From assembly GCA_033439795.1 (NCBI GenBank), contig JAUTDP010000004.1, positions 1,736,001-1,800,000 on the forward strand: a stretch of 64,000 bases of DNA. Reading direction: 5' to 3'. Source of the DNA: Sordaria brevicollis (lineage: Eukaryota > Ascomycota > Sordariomycetes > Sordariales > Sordariaceae). Shown here piece by piece: positions 46,102-58,750 of the stretch (position 1 is its first letter; each line of letters begins with the position of its first letter). Under the pieces are notes generated by a model, which saw nothing but the letters and a program-made list of their open reading frames with translations, did no database searches and was not told where the DNA came from. The translations under genes and the position numbers were made by a program.

Positions 46102-46551
46102 TATAATAGAGAAACGCTATTTGCACGGGGTAAAAACTCTATTTGCACGGGGAACATTTTTTGTTTTTTGAGGATAACTCAACGCCCAGGCCGTTTCTTG
46201 GCATAAAAACGGCATTGGGATTTTTCGTAGAATTTTGCGGATTTTTTGGTACTACAACCAACTTCCCCCTCTTAAGAATAAGAAAGTGCTAAATTACCCT
46301 CTATTTTCATTATTTTATTTTTTAATATCTTTCTTTTTCCCCTAAACTTTAGACTAAAGTTTGGCTACCTTTCCAGCTAGTTACGAATCAAAAAAAATGA
46401 GTGGTAAGAAGAGTAAAAATGGCAAAATATCCGATGCACTTCTTGTGAAATAATGAATTAATTATAATTGTGAAAAACGGCCTTGAACTTAGTGATTTTT
46501 TTCCCCGTGCAGATAGAGTTTTTACCCCGTGCAGATAGAGGTTCTCTTATA
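46102..46551. mobile_element. 450-bp MITE-like insertion with double-motif inverted repeats, not RIP-mutated
   Basis: The left end has CTATTTGCACGGGG, TAAAAACT and CTATTTGCACGGGG again (46117-46152). The right end has the inverse, CCCCGTGCAGATAG, AGTTTTTA and CCCCGTGCAGATAG (46503-46538). Outside these, TATAATAGAGAA and TTCTCTTATAAT continue the inverted match. The interior keeps TG and CA dinucleotides (for example AATGAGTGGTAAG, GATGCACTTCTTGTG), unlike the surrounding RIP relic. It has no coding capacity. It is absent from copy 2 at the corresponding place, so it inserted after the duplication and probably after RIP, or was too short and too rare to be targeted. Confidence 0.8.
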
Positions 46552-47864
46552 ATAATTATAATTATTTAAATATTATTTAAAACTTTAAATTAGGTCGGAA
46601 AAATATAATATATAATTTTATTATTTATTTATTAATTAATAACCCTAATATTCGTACACTTTTTTATTCTTAATAATTTTAACCGTTTATCCTATTTTAA
46701 AAACGGTAAGTAATCCCTACTTTTATTCGGATGTTTTATACGTTCTAATTAGCTATATTATTTTTAATTATCGATAAATTATACGTCCTATTTTTTAGGC
46801 TTTATAAGGATCTATATATATTTTCCTAATATCGTTTCCTAAAAGTAGAATAATATCGAACGAAAAAGAGTTATATTTTTTAAATTCCTATTATTAATGA
46901 GAATGAAGGAGAATTCGCCGGTATTTATTACTTATATAATAAGTTATTCTTAAACCTTTTAGGTATAGACCCGGCCTAATTTGGAGATAGGCTTTTCCTT
47001 ATTTATAGCGATTAGAAAACGATTTTTTATATACGTAAAATTATATCCGCCTAATTAAATGCTTAATAATTTTATAATTATAAGTAATAGATAATTTTTA
47101 TCCCTATTTTCTTCTATATTAAAATAAATTTTATTAATTTTATCTTTCGGTATTTTTAATTATTAATTGAGTAAAATATATACGGATTCGGTAAATTTAA
47201 GAAAATTAAAGAAATTAAAATTAAATTCTATTATAAAACGTAATTCCTTTATAATATATTTTATTTTAAAATTATAACTTTTTTTATACGTAATTTTATT
47301 AATATTCGCTACCTTTAATTTATTAACGTTAATAATAAAAGTATTAAAATTATATTTAAGGTTATTATCTATATCGAAGGTCCTTCCTATATTATAAATT
47401 AAATCGTTTAAATTTATAATAAAATATTTATATTACCGGTTTAAATTAAAAAATACTTTAATTATAATAAATTTAATATCAATATCCGCTTTTATAATAT
47501 ATATCGATATTTATATATTATACGAATCCTAATCGTTTTCACTTACGTAATTTAATTTAGCGATTATAGTATATTCTATTAAATAATTAATTATCTTCCT
47601 TTTTTTTTTATAAGGGGAAATTTATTAATTATAAACTTAAAATACTATATTTTTTATAGTTCTTACGATTAGAAGTTATTAATTAAAAACTTTCTACTAT
47701 TATTTTAAAATCGGGTTTCGTTCGGTATATTATAGCTGGTAATAATTAGAAAGAGATTAATTTAATTATAAAGTACGTTAATCGCTTATTTACTATTAAT
47801 ATTAAATATAATAAAAATTTTATTTATAATTATAAATTAATATTTATAGAAATATTTATTATCG

Positions 47865-48235
47865 GTTTATTAATTATAACCGTACGTAAGGCTTTAGAAT
47901 TAAAATTTAGGAAATTTAGCGGAGGTAAATATATTATACCGTTTATTAACGTAAATATTATTAATTACGTATATATAATTTATAAAAATGGCTTCGCTAT
48001 TCGTCGAAACGGTAGGTTAAATCCCGTCGATTTCGATACGCCCGATTTCTAATACGATAGTTTATTTAAATTATTATTTAATATATTAGAATAATTTAAT
48101 GATAAGGAAATCCGACCCGAATGTAGCGAAGATTGTAAATATTTTAAATTTTCTAATAACGAAGACGAAGATAATATAATTATATATAATTAAGATAAAG
48201 ATTCGGGGGATAAAAATAATATATAAAATTTAAAT
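47865..48235 (+). pseudogene. 3' end of an unidentified RIP-dead ORF (copy 1)
   Basis: One plus-strand frame reads LLITTVRKALELKFRKFSGG, then NGFAIRRNGRLNPVDFDTPD, then an acidic tail (EDCKYFKFSNNEDEDN), with stops at former Gln codons. The parallel frame in copy 2 (53805-54180) reads LLIITIYWVIESKFK, FSGDKYNN, SDPTDFNTPNL and EEDREYFGFSKFKNDD. The conservation of this reading frame between copies shows it was protein-coding. I do not recognise the family. Confidence 0.55.
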
Positions 48236-48255
48236 AGTAATAATTTTAATTCTAA

Positions 48256-50982
48256 TTCGAATTAGTATATTTTCGCCCGCTTATTTATATAATTATTAAT
48301 ATTAAAAATGTTTATTTTTATTTAATAATATCGATTATATAAATATTTATATATATATATATTATTAATTTTTATTATATTTTATATATACCCGTTATAT
48401 TTAATTCCTATGAGAATTACTAATTTCGTAGTTTTAAGATTTGAAATTTCGTATTATAGTATATAATATAAATATTAGAATTTATTTTTATAGGAATTAT
48501 TTTTAAATCCGGCCGGTAATAGGAGCCTTATATTATTAAAATTCGGATTACTACGGTTATAAGTAAATTTATTAAATTTAAGAAATGAATTTCGGGAATT
48601 GAATACGGATTATTGCGTTAAAAAAAATAGAATAACGTTATTTAAAAATAATAATTTAATTAGTTAAAAGCCTACGTTAATTATATTACGGCGTTGAATT
48701 TAATTAATTTAATTATTTAGCGGCTACTATTATTTAGTTATTGCGGCCGCCTTAAAAGTAGATCCCTTAACCGCGTAATTAAAGTATTTCCTTCTTTAAT
48801 TTTCAAACCCTTTCTTACTTTCCTCCTTCTTCCTTTTTATAATTTACCTTCTTATAATATACTTTTCCTATTATTATAATAAACCTCGTAATTCCTATAA
48901 GAGTAAATAATTAATACCTTTTACAATTATATTGGTAAAACGGTAAAAGTTTAAAACTTATAAAAATAAAATTAATAAAGAATACCCGTTTTTTAAAAAT
49001 TTTATAAAGGTTAGCGATTTCTAACCGTTATATTATATACCTATATTACATATTTAAAATTTCGATTTATATTCAAATAAATTGGATAAATATATAAATA
49101 TAACGATTATTAAAACCGGTTATTTAATAAATACGGGGTATTATAACCTTAATAAAATCGCCGTTGTAATTTTATAATTCTTTAAATATAATAATATAGC
49201 CGATTTTAAATATATTTTTACCGAATTATAATTAATTAATAAAAATTCGGAAGGCTTTAAAAAATTTAATAGGAATTAGGTCCCCGGTTAAATATTTATA
49301 TATAATTTTACGTCGATATAGGAATTTAACGTAGCGTTTTTTATTAATATATTAGGGTATAAGTCCGTTAAAGATTATTATTAATATATCGATTATAATT
49401 ATAAATACCCTATTAATTAATTTTTATAGGAATTAGGAATTACTATTTTAAATTTATTTTAATTAGAGTTAATTAATTAATTTTAATAGGAGTAAATTAT
49501 ATTAATTTAAATAATTTATACCCGTTTATTTTCTTTATTCTAATAAGAATAAATTATAAACCCTATATAATTTATAACCTATATAATACTTATTATTAAC
49601 GGAATTTAATAGCTAATTAATTCGGACCCTTATTAAATATAAAGAATTAAAATAGTAATTTACCCTTCCTATCCTTTAGGGTAATATTACGTAACGTTTT
49701 AAACGTATTTAAAAACCCTATTATTATACGTATTATAAAGGTTATTTAGAATTACCTATTCGCTAAATTATTTATTTATATAGTAATAATAAAAATTAGA
49801 AATATATTTTAAGTTAATCCCGGCGTAGACTTATAGGCTATTTTATAGAAAGAAATTCTATTCGTAAACCTTTTCCTAATTTTATAACGATATTTAATAT
49901 AACCCGAATATTAGGGGGCGGTTAAATTTATATAGTATTAAAATAAATTCGCGGATACCGGTAAGTATTTAATCGACGATTAATTCTAGGTTTTATTTTT
50001 ATTCGGTTATTTTAATAGCCGGAGAAAAGGCATTTAAATATTTAATTTTATTAAAAGTTATAAATTAGATAGCGAAAAATAAATAATATTAATCTTTTTT
50101 ATAAACGTTAATATTCGATTTATAAAGGACCCTAAAGAAAATAAGGCCGAATATATATAATAAAACGCTTTTATAACGCTCTAATAAATTATTTATATAA
50201 TCCGTATAGAAATATTTAAATTTAATAATAATAAAAATATTATAAATCGCTAAATTTAAATAATATATACCCGTAACGTTCTAATATTTAATTAAGTTTT
50301 ATAATTTATTATTTTAATAAATATTAAAATTAACGCTAATAAAATTAATTTCGAAAAGGTTGTAAATTTTAATACCGGATTAAGCGATACCGCCGAATAG
50401 ATAAATATATAGTCTTTCCGGCTAATTATATAAATTTATAATAAAAAGTAGGAAAAGCCTTTAATTTAAGGACCGTTTAAATAAACGACCCATTTCCCTC
50501 TTTTTTACAATTCGGGTAATATTACCGCCTAATATATTATTTAAGCGGAGGATATAATTTAACGTTTTTTATATATAATAATTAGGGATATATTATTTTA
50601 GGACGATATACGCTTTGGGTTAAAATTATAAATAAAAATAAGCGCTATAATTAAAGCGTTAATTATTTAGAATTATCCTATAAAAAATATTATAACGGAT
50701 AGTAAATTAATAGTCGAAGGTACGCGGGCCTTTAGGTAAGAGGTTAATAAAAAGAAAATTATTATATAGGATTTACCGCCGCCGTTTAAATTAAAGGAAT
50801 TTTTAAAGAAGTTTAATTAAATTAAATAGGAGATTAATAGGATTAATAATTGTATATTATTCTTTTATTAAATTATAGGTAAATTTTATTTACAATTAAT
50901 TTCCGTAGGAATTAAATTCCTAATTCCTATAGGAATAAATAATGCCCGGGTTAATATTTAAATAAATGCTTTTATTATTTAT
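48256..50982. other. AT-rich RIP relic without intact genes
   Basis: CpA and TpG are nearly absent while CpG persists. No open frame of useful length on either strand. Short palindromes of the type CCTATAGGA followed by GTAAAT or ATAAAT recur (for example near 48402, 48889, 49416 and 50920-50937). Ghost coding signal is present in places on the plus strand (for example around 49.85-50.2 kb), but I cannot name a family. Confidence 0.6.
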
Positions 50983-51215
50983 AGAATATGTCACAGGATT
51001 AGACCTGTGCCATACCTAGTACACGCACTGACCACCTTTACAGGTGCCCAGCTCCTTGGCGGCCATTCACGACCATAGCATACATGCTATAGCACGACAT
51101 GGCCCAGATCTAGTTTTAGCACAGACCCGCACCTCCGAAACCCCACCCCCCCCCTTTCTGCGGTAGCAGGTCTGAGCACGTTTTGCGCGAAATTGCCATC
51201 GAGTACAAAGTAATA
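50983..51215 (+). repeat. Unmutated segment with GC-rich element end D
   Basis: Normal composition inside RIP DNA. The right half (51110-51215) repeats ends B and C: CACCTCCGAAACCCCACCCC, TTTCTGCGGTAGCAGGTCTG, AGCACGTTTTGCGCGAAAT, TGCCATCGAG. The left half includes a small palindrome GCATACATGCTATAGC and has no other match in the window. Confidence 0.75.
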
Positions 51216-54180
51216 TCCAATGTATTTTAATTGTATTAAAATATAACTACACCAATTTCTCACCACTATTACTACCACTATTATATTATATTTAATACCT
51301 AACGCTATATAATAGCGGACCCCGATCTTAACTACATCGAAATTTCCTTTCAACATTCGGATCTTCCACCACTTCTTAATAATTACTATATATTCGCGCC
51401 CGGTTCTCCAAACCTAACGTCCGAATTAATTCTCCTTTTAATTAACCCTCCTAATCCTTTAATACTTACCCTAATTAATTATTAGCGAATATATATAATA
51501 AATCTTATAATTTTCCCTAATTTACAAAATCGGGAATATAATATATTACCCGAACTTCGTACGCTTACTCCTCTACTATTTAACCCTAAACAATTTCTCG
51601 TTTTTAAAACCTAAAAATTATAAAAGAAATATTATAATTCTATATAATAATTTATTTATAATTAGGTTAATATTAACCGATTTAATAAATATAAATTAAA
51701 GTTTTATATCCTCCAATTTATTAACGCCTTTTAGAATTAAAAAATTCGTAAAGCCCTACGCCGTTAAAGCGTCCTTTTATAATTTAAAAGCGAATTATAT
51801 TTATACGATATTAAAGTTATTTAATAAGAATTTAAATCTCTTATATATAATTCGTATAATTAAAAATAATAACGGAAATTGGATTATACTTCGGAAATTA
51901 CGGGCGCTAATATATAAACGGAGTATTTTAATATTAATAATTAATTTTATTTAAAAAATTTCACTATTTTTTCTTCTTTTATTAAATTATACGAATTCTT
52001 TATAATTGGTAGTAAAGCGCCTTATTAAATTAAAAATTTATATAATATATAATAAATCTCCGCCGTAATTAAATAAAATATAATAATATTAAAATTATAA
52101 ATACTTCTTTTATATTTATTATTCGAAATTTTAATAAAATATTAGCATTCTTATTAACGAATTTATAAAATCCGTTCTAATTATTAAAAGCGTACTTCGG
52201 TATATATTTTTATAATATTTAATATTATTATAAATATTCGCACTCTTTATATTATTAATTTCTTCTTATAAATTTTAAATTTATATTTATGGATAAACGG
52301 CGTTAAAAAGCGTATTTAAAATACTCTTTTTAAATTCGGTATTTATACTTTATATTATCGAATAAACGAAGTAATTAAATATTTTATAAAAATAGTAACG
52401 GTTAATATATTAATTTCTAAATTCTCTTATTCTTCAATTAATAATTTTAAGTGTAATATTAAACGTATTATATTTAATTTTGGCCTCGTTATCGTATATA
52501 ATAATTATAATTATTTTAATATTATCCAAAATCCGGATATCGGTAAATAAAATATAATACGTAATTTTATAACGTATTTATTCATTAATAGTTTGGATAT
52601 AAAAAGCCCATTTCTTCTTAATTAATTTCGCCCTTATATCTTATTCTAAATAAATTAAATTATCCTTTTACTTATTCTAACCCTACTTACGTTCTATACT
52701 ACTATTAATTCACTTATATTCGAAATATTACGGTCCTTATTTCCTATAATCTATTAATATAATAATTTTTTTAATTATACTTTCCTTAAAATATAGTATT
52801 ATAAAATAGCCAAAAGCTATATCTTATAAACGCCCGCTATTAACGAGAATGAAAGGGATTTAACCGGCGTTTATTATTTATATAATAAATTATTCCTTAA
52901 TTTATTCGGTATACGCTAAGAGTAATTTAATAACCGGCTATTCCTAATTTATAGCGATTAAAAAACGATTTCGTTCATTTATAAAATTATATTTACCTAA
53001 TCCGAAGCGCACTTTATTTACGACTAAAAATAATAAATAATATTAATATTAACTTTCTTCCACATTAAATTTAATTTTATTAACTTTATTTTTCGATATT
53101 TTTAGCCTTTTATCGAATAAAATATATTCGGCCTTAATAAAGTTAAATATATTAAATAATATAAAACCGAATTCTATTATATTTTAAAACTCCTTTATAA
53201 TATATTTAATTTTAAAATATTCGCTTTTCTTATACGTAATTTAATTAATAGTAAATTCTTCAATCCGGTTTATTTAAATAAAAAAGCTATTAAAACTACT
53301 ATTATAAAAAGCTTTTATATATACGGCTTATATTATTTTCTTACTTAATTCGATAATATATATACCGAAATCTTTACTTTAGAGGTATATATTAGTAAAT
53401 ATTTTAATAATAATAATAATATTAATATACAATTCTATAATATTTATTAATACTTTTACGCTATCCGTATTCTTATTATTTTAACCCGCGCTATTAAAAT
53501 CGGAGACTACGGTATCCTTTAATAAATAATTAATTTCCTACCCCTCTTTTTTTATAATAGAAAAAATACTAATTATAAATTAAAAATATTTTACTTTTCG
53601 TAATTATTATATCCGGAAATTATTAACCTTAATCTATCCTAAGTTATTTTACAATTTAGATTAATATAATACATTATAACCGGCAACGAATAAAAAAAAA
53701 TTAATTTAATATTAAAACATATTAACTAATCCTTTACCCTCGATATTAAATATTATAAGAATTCGATTTACGATATTAAATCCACTTTTATAAAAATATT
53801 AACAATTGGCCTATTAATTATAATTATTTATTGGGTAATTGAATCAAAATTTAAATAATTTAGTGGGGATAAGTATAATAACCTATTAATCGATAAAAAT
53901 ATCGTCAATTATATATATAAAATTTATATTAACGGATTTATAATACGGCGCTAAAAAGCTTCCGACCCTACCGACTTTAATACGCCCAATTTATAGTAAG
54001 ATAGTATATATATACTATATATAAACGCGCTAGACCGCTTTAATAGTAAAGAAATAAAATTAAAATACGAAGAAGACCGGGAATATTTTGGTTTTTCTAA
54101 ATTTAAAAACGACGACCCTCTAATCGTTAATATTATATTCAATATTTCCGATTCTAAAAGCGATAACGAACTAGCCTAAT
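51110..54180 (+). mobile_element. RIP-mutated repeat unit, copy 2
   Basis: Collinear with copy 1 (44786-48255) as described there, lacking the MITE. The first 250 bases keep some CpA, after which RIP is heavy. It ends with the dead ORF 3' end at 53805-54180, whose last codons are SDSKSDNELA followed by stops. Terminal inverted repeats for the right end were not found, so the class of the element remains open. Confidence 0.68.
53805..54180 (+). pseudogene. 3' end of an unidentified RIP-dead ORF (copy 2)
   Basis: Homologous to 47865-48235. The frame retains YINGFIIRR, SDPTDFNTPNL, LDRFNSKEIKLKYEEDREY and a final acidic Ser/Asp/Asn-rich tail. Stops fall where Gln/Arg codons could have been before RIP. 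Confidence 0.55.
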
Positions 54181-54482
54181 AATATATACTAATTTATATA
54201 ATTACGTATATTCTAATTACCGCCGTAAGTAACCTATTACTTCCCTAGCGATAGAAATACTAAATAAATAATATTTAATAAAAAATATTCAAATTATACC
54301 TATTTATTTTCTACCCCTATCCTAATTTGTAACCTTTATATCCGTATCCTACCTCGCTTAATACTATTCTATAGGACGATACCTACCCGCTTTAATTAAA
54401 CGTTTTTAAATTAGATTATATATTAATATTATTCGATTTATTAATATTCGCTTTAACGCGGGTATATAATAACCTATTTAAG

Positions 54483-54613
54483 CTTTATTTATATAAGAAT
54501 AAAATATATATTAAAATTCTAAATTTCGCTCTTATATAAATAAAGCGTATATTATTTATATAAGAATAAATTAATATATTAGAATTCTAAACTTCGCTTT
54601 CGTATAAATAAAG
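54483..54613. repeat. Two tandem hairpin-repeat units
   Basis: Each unit of about 62 bp has ends CTTTATTTATATAAGA-like and TCTTATATAAATAAAG-like. In unit 1 (54483-54545) the outer 16 bases are perfect reverse complements. Unit 2 (54552-54613) repeats it with transitions. Both centres carry ATATATTA(A/G)AATTCTAAA. Confidence 0.75.
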
Positions 54614-57600
54614 TAAATATATTAAATTTCTACTCTCTTAAAAGCGAAATCCAATTATAATTCCTACTTATATATAAGCGATAATTATTCGTCGGTTACC
54701 CTTTTATTATTAAATATAAAATATTATAATAAACGTAAAAAATACGCTTTTAATTTTCTAATTATTATCCTATATTATATTTATAAGGTTAGGCATCTTT
54801 TTACCCCTTTTTAAAATCCCCGCCCCCGATTTAATATATTAATTAAAGACCGTTTTAACCTCCGCCCGTATAATAAGAATTCCTACGTCCAATTTAACCT
54901 CGAAAATATATATTATATTATATAATACTTCTATATAATATATAAAAGTACTTTTATTAATCTTTAAATATAATACTTCGAAATATATATTAATAAAATA
55001 AATAAATACCTTTATAACGTTAATCCTAGCCTTTATATATTTAAATTAGCGTTCTAACTTACTCCAATTATTAATTAATATATTATACTACGTATTCTCT
55101 AAATAATAAATCTTTTAATTAATATTATTCAATATAATTAAAATTTATATTTCGCGAACGGATTTTAATAACGTATCCTTATAACGTATAAATATTATAT
55201 TATAAATATTAATATACGCGCGGTATTCTATTTATAAGGGAGGATTTACCTTCCTTATTATTTAATATAAATTAAAGTAAAAGGGTAAATAGGAAGCGAA
55301 ATATATTTACTACCTCCGTATTATTTCCTTTTCCTTTATATTAATCCGGCGGATATTATAATTCCTATAGAATTAAATTATTAAAAATAAAAACCGGAAT
55401 ACGTTTTTCTTAATTAAAAGGGGGGGTTCGAAATATTTATTTAAAATATAACTACTTTTTATTTTATATTATAACCTTTTTAAGTAATAATTTTTCGAAT
55501 AATTTCGTAATAGGGTACTTTAAATAATTACTAAACTAGGTTATTAATTCCCTCTATTTTACTTTTTCGCTATTTATATAATTAATTTCAATTTTAAATT
55601 ATATTACCCGTCTAATAAATAAAAATTAAACGATAAAAGCTTTGTATAATAAAAAATTAAATATATATAATATAATATTTAGCGTATAATTAATTACGTA
55701 TCTTATTTAATTTTTTCGTAAAAAAATTTAAATAATAGGGCGTAATTTAATCGCCGCTAATTATATAAACGGTATATTAATAGAAAAGAGGTTAAACGCT
55801 TTAATTTCGAAATAGGCCTATAATTATAAATAATAATTTTACGGCCGTTTTAATATTAAAAATAGAATTACTAAAACGGTAAATTAATAGAATTAATTAG
55901 GGTTATACGTTTTTAATATCCAAAAATTAAAGGGCCCTAAAATTAAATAATACGGAACTTTTTTATCGGAGCCGGGTTTTATTTATAGGAGGCGAATTTT
56001 ATAAACGACCTATATATATTTAATAGAAATCCGAATACTAAAAACTTTAGGGGGTAAATCCCCTTTTATACTATAACGGAAAGGAAAATAATCCAAATTA
56101 TCGAAAAGCGGAAATAAGTCTTTCTATCCTTAAAGCGTTAATATAATTATTAAAACGAACCGAATATTATTTACCTTATTAATTTAATTATTTCCCTTTT
56201 TAAAGCGCTTCTCGTTAATAATTAATATATTATAATTCGGAAGAAGATATAAATTTCGAATCCTAGCACCACTTATAAGCAATTTATTACTATATATCGT
56301 TTCTATCTTCCTTTTCTTAAATAATTACTAAATAATAAAATATGTTTTTAATTTACTATCCCGACTATTAAATCTAATATCCTTACAAATTAGACTCTAA
56401 CCCTTATTAAATTCAATATCCTTATAAAATTAATAACTATTAGAATCGTTCGGTTATTAGAAATATAAATTAAATAAATTTATTAAACGTAAATAATAGG
56501 ATATTTATATATTAAAAATAATAATATCTGTATTACTATCCTTAAAAATATCTTCTATAATAATATATTTATTATTTTACTCTATAAATTTACTTATAAT
56601 ATAAACGATAAATTAAAAATCTAGGGGTCGTTCGCAATATACTAAAAATATTAAAATATCCGCAATATAATTAATAAAAGGTTAAATAAAATATTTTAAT
56701 AATTAAACGGTAATATAAAATAATAAATTAATATCCGTAGGTTATATTTAAAAGTATAAATAATAGAAAGTAGAAAACGAAACCTACCTACGAAACGAAT
56801 AATAAATTAAAAACCTAAGGGCCGTTCGTAATACGTTATAAGGATTAAAAGTATTTACTAATATAATATATAAAAGGCTAAATAAAATATTTTAATAATT
56901 AAATACGAAAAAATATAATAATAATTAATAATTATAAATTGTATTTAAAGGCGTAAAGAATAATAATAAGTAAAAAATATAGGGAATAAATTAGAATTAG
57001 GAAGGAGGGAAATCCTAAGAAATAAAATCGGAGGCGAAGTAACCTCGTTTTATTTCTTAAATTTTCTACTAAATTATATAATTTACAAATTTTACTATAT
57101 ATTTTAACGTTATTAATTATCCTTTTAAAATATATTTTCTATATTAATTTAATAATAAATTATATATTAGGGATTTTCTTTATCGAAATAATAATATCTA
57201 CGTAGGACGTTATATAGGACGCCAAAAATAAATATTAAACGGAAATTCCGTATAAATATATAAATATATTAAATTAGAATATATCCGATACCTAATTATT
57301 AATCTATAATACCGGCGCTAAATTTACCGAATAAAATTCGTCCGCCTTACCGCCTCTATTATTCTATAATTAATTATTAATCGGAGTATAATATATCCTT
57401 CGAAAAGTAATCTACCTAATTGTATTTATATAATTCCTAATTTAATATTTATTATAGGTTAATTAACGTTTCGAATAAAAGTTTAATTATTAAACGAACG
57501 AATTAAATATATTAATATACCTGGATAAATAAAATATTAGGACGAATAATAGAATAGTAATTAATTCGCCGAATAATATATTTATAATAATTAATAAAAT

Positions 57601-58420
57601 TTATAATTAAAAATTAATTAACGTATAATAAATTAAATATTTATTAATTATAATAATAATTATTAAAAGTATTTATAACCTATTGCTCGTTTATTAATCT
57701 TAATTTATAAATCTTCTACCGAAATATTAGGAAATCCCCTACTACCTATTTACTATAGGCTATCCTATTTAGAATAATTAATAAAATAAAGTAAAAAAAT
57801 TATACGTTGTACGAATTTTATTTATATAACGTACTTTCCTATAATTGTAATTTAAAGGTAATATAATTAAATTACCGCGAAACGCTTATTAAATACCGGT
57901 ATAATTTTAATATAATAACGGGGTATATTATTCGTATCCTCCCTATTTTATTTATATATTATATTAGCGTATTTATAGCCTAAAGTTTAAATATACTCTT
58001 TTAATTATATATAAAATTTTAAACCGCTATTTACTATATCGATAATATGTATAAAGATGAATTAACGTTAAATATTTATATATATTTTAAAATATATAGC
58101 GGTATTGAATACCCTTTTTTAACCGGTTATGCGAACGTCCTATATTAAACCCTTATTATCTAATTACTTTTCCTTTAAGTATTATATCGCTATATAAAAA
58201 CGCTAAGCGGTTTTAATAAAATTATTATAATTAATTTTATTAAAAATTAACGAATATTAAATTAATTAAGCGGTTATATCGTCCGGTATAAAACTAATTC
58301 TACTATTTTACGTCTCTTAAGGCGGGAATTAGGAAACAAAATTAAGAATATTTTTAAGAAAAAGTAGTTTATTAATATTATTACCTTATTTAATATATTC
58401 GTTTATAATTCGAAATTCGA

Positions 58421-58750
58421 CTTCGTTATTAAATTTATAAATAAGTTAATTAATTATCTTAGCCGGCTTATCGCTAATAATAACGTTTAGTATTTAAATA
58501 TTGCCGCCTTCGTTATTAGGCTTATAAATAAATTAATTAATCGTTTTAGCCGGTTTATCGCTAATAATAACGTTTAGTATTTAAATATCGCCGCCTTCGC
58601 TATTAAATTTATAAATAAATTAATTAATCGTTTTAGCCGGTTTATTACTAATAATAACGTTTAATATTTAAATATCACCGCCTTCGCTATTAGGCTTATA
58701 AATAAGCTAGTCGATCGTTTTAACCGGCTTATCGCTAATAGTAACGTCCT
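58421..58750 (+). repeat. 87-bp in-frame tandem repeat, about 3.8 copies
   Basis: Units start at 58421, 58508, 58595 and 58682 (exact 87-base period). Each reads, on the plus strand, INKLINRFSRFIANNNV and QYLNIAAFA-like residues, a 29-residue repeat. Differences between units are mostly C/T and G/A. It sits inside a longer frame of coding-like relic (about 58.0-58.95 kb), so it was probably a repeat domain of a lost protein. Confidence 0.82.

Larger units (their letters stand above)
44786..48255 (+). mobile_element. RIP-mutated repeat unit, copy 1
   Basis: It begins with the GC-rich end (C: CCTCCGAAACGG, TCTGCGGTAGTAGGTTTAAA) and continues as AT-rich RIP relic. It is collinear with 51110-54180: matching anchors lie 6286-6287 bp apart at the left (TCTGCGGTAG at 44871/51157; ATAATTAGGT at 45371/51658) and about 5946 bp apart at the right (GAGAATGAA at 46899/52845; TACGCCC at about 48036/53982). 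The change in offset is accounted for by the MITE at 46102-46551 in this copy, less about 110 bp of other gaps. The 3' part is a decayed ORF on the plus strand ending NGFAIRRNGRLNPVDFDTPD then an acidic tail. The element family was not identified. Confidence 0.7.

Noticed and set aside
51087..51356. 89-codon minus-strand frame over element end D
   Set aside because: It spans the GC-rich terminal repeat and RIP DNA; composition-driven, no product recognised.
53951..54142. 63-codon minus-strand frame
   Set aside because: It is antisense to the conserved dead plus-strand ORF of repeat copy 2, so it is a shadow.
44786..54180. Interpretation of the repeat unit as a Starship captain (DUF3435) or an LTR retrotransposon
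   Set aside because: I compared the ghost frames with the DUF3435 and reverse-transcriptase motifs I know and saw no match; no LTR pair is visible. Left unassigned.
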